Positions 6,486-10,044 of a DNA stretch of 10,044 nucleotides are shown here, piece by piece; position 1 is the stretch's first letter; every line of letters starts with the position of its first letter. The position numbers and the translations under genes were made by a program. The notes below the pieces were generated by a model that did no database searches, was not told the origin of the DNA, and was given only the letters and a program-made list of their open reading frames with translations. The DNA comes from an uncultured Blautia sp. (lineage in GTDB: Bacteria > Bacillota > Clostridia > Lachnospirales > Lachnospiraceae), in assembly GCA_934426285.1 (NCBI GenBank), contig CAKRYE010000063.1, forward strand, positions 1 through 10,044. Direction: 5' to 3'.

Positions 6486-8132
6486 ATGCTAAAGACATTT
6501 TTGGTAGAGGATGAAGTGGTGATCAGAGAGATGATCAAAAAGATGATTCCCTGGGAGCAGTACGGGTTTGAATTAGCTGGGGAAGCGGCTGATGGAGAGA
6601 TGGCTTTGCCGCTGATTTTGAAGAGTAAGCCGGATCTTCTGATCACAGATATTAAGATGCCGTTTATGGATGGTCTGACTCTTTGTAGATTAGTGAAGAA
6701 AGAGCTTCCGGATATCCGGATCGTTATACTTAGCGGATATGATGATTTTAATTATGCAAAACAGGCTATCAGCATAGGGGTAGAAGACTATCTTCTGAAA
6801 CCTATCACGAAAAATGCTTTTATAGAACGGCTGGAAGAAATACATAATCGTTATGAACATGAGAAGACGCAGAGGGAATACTATGAGAAATTTCGCCTGG
6901 AAATGCAGGAATATGAGAAAAATGCCAGCAGGGACTTTTTTGAGACTCTTGTTCGGGCAGATTCTGACCTGGCAGAGCTTTACAGGAGGGCAGATAAGCT
7001 AAATCTGGACATTGTAGCAGAAGCATATAATATTCTGATTTTTACTCCGGATACTTCAGAGGGAAACTATAATTCCTATGAAGGATGCTCTGACTGGGAA
7101 GCAGAGGTGCAAGATAAAATTAATACTTATTTCCTGAATCATCCGGTGGCAATTCTTTTCAGGCATCAGGTATTCAGCTATGCAATCCTGGTCAAAGGAC
7201 AGAAAGATACAATAGAGAAAAACACAGAGGAATGTGTGAAAGCAATACAGGATATTATGGAGCAGACAGGGGGAAAGACTGGCTGGTTTATTGCAGTGGG
7301 AAAGCCGGCAGATCGTCTGAGTATGCTTGGACATAGTTATCGTACAGCTGTCAGAGCCAATTCCTTCCGCTATCTGTGTGATGGACATATTCTGGATTAT
7401 CAGTCGCTGGAAACTCAAAAGGAAAATCCATCTGATTCACGCAAAGAGGATTCTGTACAATTAAGGAATGTGAATATCAATGCCCTGAATCCGGCAATTC
7501 TCCAGAAATTTCTGAGCAGTGGACTGGCAGAAGAAGTGGATGATTTTATCAGGGATTATTTTAATGCAATTGGTCAGGAACCGATGGGTTCTTTGGTTTT
7601 CCGCAATTATGTGGTGCTGAATGTCCGATTTTCTGTATTGTCCTTCCTGAAAAAGCTGGGCTGTGATGACAGTGAAATATCCGGGCAAGAGACGGAAAAT
7701 ATTGTAGATGAGACTGGAAAAACTATAGAAGCAGCAGTGGCTTACTGTGGAAAGATACTGAAAAAGGCTATTGCACTCCGAGATGAAAATGCGGGAAATC
7801 AGAATCGCAGTGTATTAAAACTGGCTGTTGATTTTATTGATCATAATTATATGGACGAGGAAATTTCACTGAATAAGGCTGCACATGTGGCAAATGTCAG
7901 TGCCAATCATTTCAGTGCCCTGTTCAGTCAAAATATGGGGCAGACCTTTACGGAATATCTTACAGGACTTCGGATGAGTAAAGCAAAAGAGCTTCTGCGC
8001 TGTACCTCCATGCGTTCCAATGAGATTGCAGGAGAGGTGGGATATAAGGATGCCCATTATTTCAGCTATCTGTTCAAGAAAACCCAGGGAATGACTCCCA
8101 GTGAATACCGCAAAACGAGAGGAGAGACCTGA
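6486..8132 (+). CDS. AraC-family response regulator, YesN-like
   Basis: This 548-residue DNA-binding regulator is the partner of the kinase that begins three bases after its stop. The receiver domain (about 1-120) has the acidic pocket E8-D9, the phosphorylated aspartate D55 in ITDIKMPFMDG, S83 in ILSGYDDF, and K105 in YLLKP. A long middle region (about 130-440) has no motif I recognise, as is usual in YesN-type regulators. The C-terminal 100 residues form an AraC-type double helix-turn-helix: the first helices include ISLNKAAHVANVSANHFSALF, and the last carry GYKDAHYFSYLFKKTQGMTPSEYR. AGGAGGAA at 6474-6481 fixes the ATG at 6486; a GTG at 6456 in frame lacks such a site. Such regulators usually activate sugar-uptake genes, and the binding-protein gene at 9794 is the obvious candidate target. 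Confidence 0.93.
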   Translation: MLKTFLVEDEVVIREMIKKMIPWEQYGFELAGEAADGEMALPLILKSKPDLLITDIKMPFMDGLTLCRLVKKELPDIRIVILSGYDDFNYAKQAISIGVEDYLLKPITKNAFIERLEEIHNRYEHEKTQREYYEKFRLEMQEYEKNASRDFFETLVRADSDLAELYRRADKLNLDIVAEAYNILIFTPDTSEGNYNSYEGCSDWEAEVQDKINTYFLNHPVAILFRHQVFSYAILVKGQKDTIEKNTEECVKAIQDIMEQTGGKTGWFIAVGKPADRLSMLGHSYRTAVRANSFRYLCDGHILDYQSLETQKENPSDSRKEDSVQLRNVNINALNPAILQKFLSSGLAEEVDDFIRDYFNAIGQEPMGSLVFRNYVVLNVRFSVLSFLKKLGCDDSEISGQETENIVDETGKTIEAAVAYCGKILKKAIALRDENAGNQNRSVLKLAVDFIDHNYMDEEISLNKAAHVANVSANHFSALFSQNMGQTFTEYLTGLRMSKAKELLRCTSMRSNEIAGEVGYKDAHYFSYLFKKTQGMTPSEYRKTRGET

Positions 8133-8135
8133 CCT

Positions 8136-9605
8136 ATGTCTGAGCATAAAAAAGGGCCGGAAAAAAAGAAAGCAGAATCCGGAAAACTGGAGTTTAAAAT
8201 GAGGTGGATGCTTCTCAGCACTATGATCCCTATGGCAGTTCTGATCATAGTGCTGCTTATTTTTTTCTGGCAGTATACCAATGAATATAATAAATTATCC
8301 AATAATCTGGCTGTAAGCAGTGAGTACAATGCCAACTATAAAAACTCCAGTAATGATATGAGTTTTAAGGCGGAAGTAGATATGGACATCTACTATGTAA
8401 CTATCGGACGTAAAGGAAAAGACGGTCTTCCGGTGAAACAGGTGAATAAAGCGATTGAAACGGTGGAACGACTGAAAACCACAACTACAAAGGAGGAAAG
8501 TCTTCGTTCCCTGAAATATCTCACCAATTATCTGGAAAATCTGAAAACCCGCATGAATCAGCTGCTGGAGATCCGTGATTACCAGAAACGTCAGGAATTT
8601 ATGGAGAATAATACGGTGATCCTGACTACTTTATTTGAAAAGGAAATGCAGAACTATATTTATCAGGAGGCCACTCAGTTGGTGCAGGTGGAGTCTCAGC
8701 TGGCAGGAAATGTACGTCTGACTTTGATGGCAATGTGCGGGGTACTTCTGGTTACTATGCTATTGCTTTTTAGCCGTTCTTTCCGGTTGACTTATAATAT
8801 TACGAAGCCAATTTCTGAGATCCTTCATAATATTAAAAAGGTTGGAAAAGGGGAGTACAAGAATATTGCTCCGGTAATTGCAGACTGCATTGAGATCCAG
8901 GAGCTGGATGAAGGAACACGAAAGATGGCAGGAAGGATCGAAGGCCTGCTGGAAAATGTGCGAAAAGAACAGGATGCCCAGCATCTTACAGAGCTGCAGC
9001 TGCTTCAGGCGCAGGTCAATCCCCATTTTCTCTACAATACGCTGGATACCATTGTCTGGCTGGTAGAAGGAGGCATGGAACAGGATGCGGTGGATATGAT
9101 CACCAGCCTCTCGGTTTTTTTCCGTACTTCTCTGTCAAAGGGAAAAGATATCATTTCGTTGGCGGAGGAGGAACGTCATACTTTAAGTTACCTGGAAATC
9201 CAGCAGTCCAGATATAGGGATATTATGGAATTTGAAATCAAAATTCCCAAAGAACTGGAAGGAGTCATGGTACCTAAACTGACCCTTCAGCCGCTGGCAG
9301 AAAATGCGCTTTATCATGGAATCAAAAATAAGAGAGGTAAGGGTAAAATCCTCATTGAGGGATTTGATCTGGGTGAAGATATGATGCTCAGGGTTACTGA
9401 TAACGGGCAGGGAATGACCCCGGAGCGACTGAAGGAGGTTCAGGATGCTATCTGTACAGGAGAACGGGCAGGATTTGGACTGGCAGCAGTATCTGAACGA
9501 ATTGCATTGTATTATGGGGCCGGATATGGACTTCGGATCTCATCTATAGAAGGAGAGGGAACGGTGATAGAAGTGTATCTGGCAAAACAGATAAAAGAAA
9601 AATAA
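8136..9605 (+). CDS. Sensor histidine kinase, YesM-like (His_kinase family)
   Basis: A 489-residue membrane kinase that should sense an extracellular cue and phosphorylate the regulator encoded just before it. A basic N-terminal tail leads to membrane helix 1 (about 24-46), an outside sensor region (about 47-193) rich in predicted helix, and membrane helix 2 (about 195-213). A HAMP-like linker (ITKPISEILHNIKKVGKGEY) and a coiled stretch follow. The phosphoacceptor is H297 in QAQVNPHFLYNTLD, the signature of the YesM/LytS-type His_kinase domain. The ATP-binding part shows N390 (LAENALYHG), D422 (TDNGQGM) and G446-G448 (GFGLAAVSERI). The ribosome site GAGGAGA lies within the end of the regulator gene; the pair is one operon. 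The outer region matches no sensor domain I know, so the signal is open; a sugar or a binding protein is likely from context. Confidence 0.93.
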   Translation: MSEHKKGPEKKKAESGKLEFKMRWMLLSTMIPMAVLIIVLLIFFWQYTNEYNKLSNNLAVSSEYNANYKNSSNDMSFKAEVDMDIYYVTIGRKGKDGLPVKQVNKAIETVERLKTTTTKEESLRSLKYLTNYLENLKTRMNQLLEIRDYQKRQEFMENNTVILTTLFEKEMQNYIYQEATQLVQVESQLAGNVRLTLMAMCGVLLVTMLLLFSRSFRLTYNITKPISEILHNIKKVGKGEYKNIAPVIADCIEIQELDEGTRKMAGRIEGLLENVRKEQDAQHLTELQLLQAQVNPHFLYNTLDTIVWLVEGGMEQDAVDMITSLSVFFRTSLSKGKDIISLAEEERHTLSYLEIQQSRYRDIMEFEIKIPKELEGVMVPKLTLQPLAENALYHGIKNKRGKGKILIEGFDLGEDMMLRVTDNGQGMTPERLKEVQDAICTGERAGFGLAAVSERIALYYGAGYGLRISSIEGEGTVIEVYLAKQIKEK

Positions 9606-9625
9606 ATCCCATTTATATTTTATGC

Positions 9626-9637
9626 ACTATGCATAGT
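9626..9637. repeat. Perfect 12-bp palindrome after the kinase gene
   Basis: ACTATGCATAGT is self-complementary and lies 21 bases after the kinase stop. It could be an operator half of the downstream promoter region or a weak hairpin; no T-run follows, so a terminator is unlikely. A 12-bp palindrome in AT-rich DNA can also arise by chance. Confidence 0.35.
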
Positions 9638-9652
9638 AAAATAATTAACCTC

Positions 9653-9713
9653 TATCATAAAAAAACAAACTTTGTATAAACTGTGAACAAAATATGATAG
9701 AAGAACAAACTTT
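9653..9713 (+). promoter_or_regulatory. Two 21-bp direct repeats, candidate AraC-type regulator sites
   Basis: Copy A (9653-9673) and copy B (9693-9713) share 18 of 21 bases, with the core AACAAACTTT identical, and start exactly 40 bp apart. They lie upstream of the sugar-binding-protein promoter; copy B ends about 16 bp before the expected -35 position. AraC-family regulators typically bind as pairs to direct repeats placed next to or upstream of the -35 box, and this region follows a YesN/YesM pair. I infer these are its operators. The first bases of A and B (TATCATA/TATGATA) also form a short inverted repeat. Confidence 0.6.
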
Positions 9714-9752
9714 TTGAAGAAGATAATCTATGGAATATTTTATGGATTTTAC

Positions 9753-9758
9753 TATAAT
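9753..9758 (+). promoter_or_regulatory. -10 box of the sugar-binding-protein gene
   Basis: A perfect TATAAT lies 35 bases before the ATG at 9794. The bases 16-18 bp upstream (around 9729-9736) do not resemble TTGACA, which fits a promoter that needs an activator bound at the direct repeats. A GGGAGGA ribosome site follows at 9779-9785. Confidence 0.6.
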
Positions 9759-9793
9759 AAAGACATCTTAAATGAATCGGGAGGATTTACAAA

Positions 9794-10044
9794 ATGAAGA
9801 AAAAAGTCGTATCAGCTTTATTAACAGCAACAATGGTATGCGGTATGTGTGTAGTTCCTACAGTAGGTGTGGCAGCAGCGGACGACACAATCACAGTTGG
9901 TTTCTCACAGGTTGGTGCTGAATCTGACTGGCGTACAGCTAACACAGAATCCATGAAATCTACTTTTAGTGAAGAGAACGGATATAACCTGATTTTTGAT
10001 GATGCACAGCAGAAACAGGAAAATCAGTTAACAGCAATCCGTAA
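9794..10044 (+). CDS. Sugar ABC transporter substrate-binding protein, YtfQ-like, N-terminal part
   Basis: The first 83 codons of a secreted binding protein that captures a sugar for an ABC importer; the gene runs off the right edge. Residues 1 to about 28 form a signal peptide: MKKK, a hydrophobic core, then VGVAAA before DD. The mature start, ITVGFSQVGAESDWRTANTESM followed by DDAQQKQENQLTAIR (shown as two parts ITVGFSQVGAESDW and AQQKQENQLTAIR), closely resembles YtfQ of E. coli, which binds galactofuranose and galactose. Family membership is therefore well supported, the exact sugar less so. Two cysteines occur in the signal region, but neither sits in a proper lipobox. The GGGAGGA site eight bases upstream sets the start. 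The ATPase and permease genes are expected just downstream. Direct repeats upstream suggest control by the adjacent two-component system. Confidence 0.9.
   Translation, partial: MKKKVVSALLTATMVCGMCVVPTVGVAAADDTITVGFSQVGAESDWRTANTESMKSTFSEENGYNLIFDDAQQKQENQLTAIR

Noticed and set aside
9759..9793. A CcpA (cre) site near the sugar-binding gene's start
   Set aside because: TGAATCG is only a loose partial match to the cre consensus and the second half is missing.

Overview
The window reads as a chromosomal segment of a gut-type Clostridia, most likely Lachnospiraceae (Blautia/Ruminococcus/Dorea-like). The evidence is the moderate GC content, strong AGGAGG-type ribosome sites, a GH3 beta-glucosidase with the C-domain-first order known from Ruminococcus albus and Butyrivibrio, a YesM/YesN-type two-component pair, and a YtfQ-like sugar-binding protein. 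Genus is inference from gene style; no 16S or marker gene is present. All genes lie on the + strand.

Layout. (1) 1-249: the C-terminal end of a PhoR-like sensor histidine kinase, cut by the window edge. (2) 250-615: no gene; most of it is a 215-bp imperfect palindrome (279-493), MITE-like in form. (3) 616-3381: a large cytoplasmic GH3 beta-glucosidase, followed by an odd 46-codon open frame without a start (3378-3518). (4) 3552-4106: a TetR/DhaS-like regulator closed by a clear intrinsic terminator. (5) 4242-6220: a two-gene unit of a six-helix DUF308/HdeD-like membrane protein and a radical SAM protein with extra C-terminal cysteines, ending at a 21-bp hairpin. (6) 6348-6380: a possible 10-codon mini-ORF with a strong ribosome site. 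(7) 6486-9605: an AraC-type response regulator and its YesM-type sensor kinase, 3 bp apart. (8) 9794-end: the start of a secreted YtfQ-like sugar-binding protein, preceded by two 21-bp direct repeats at 40-bp spacing and a TATAAT box.

How it may work together. The most coherent story is at the right end. The YesM-like kinase would sense an extracellular cue, phosphorylate the AraC-type regulator, and that regulator would bind the direct repeats to switch on a galactofuranose/ribose-type ABC importer whose remaining genes lie beyond the window. The GH3 enzyme lacks a signal peptide and would hydrolyse imported beta-glucosides inside the cell, but nothing here ties it to that importer.

The least understood part is TetR / DUF308 / radical SAM. 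The pairing of a membrane protein with a radical SAM enzyme carrying auxiliary cysteines suggests a membrane-linked modification. Its substrate cannot be read from the sequence, and it is the best candidate here for an undescribed system.
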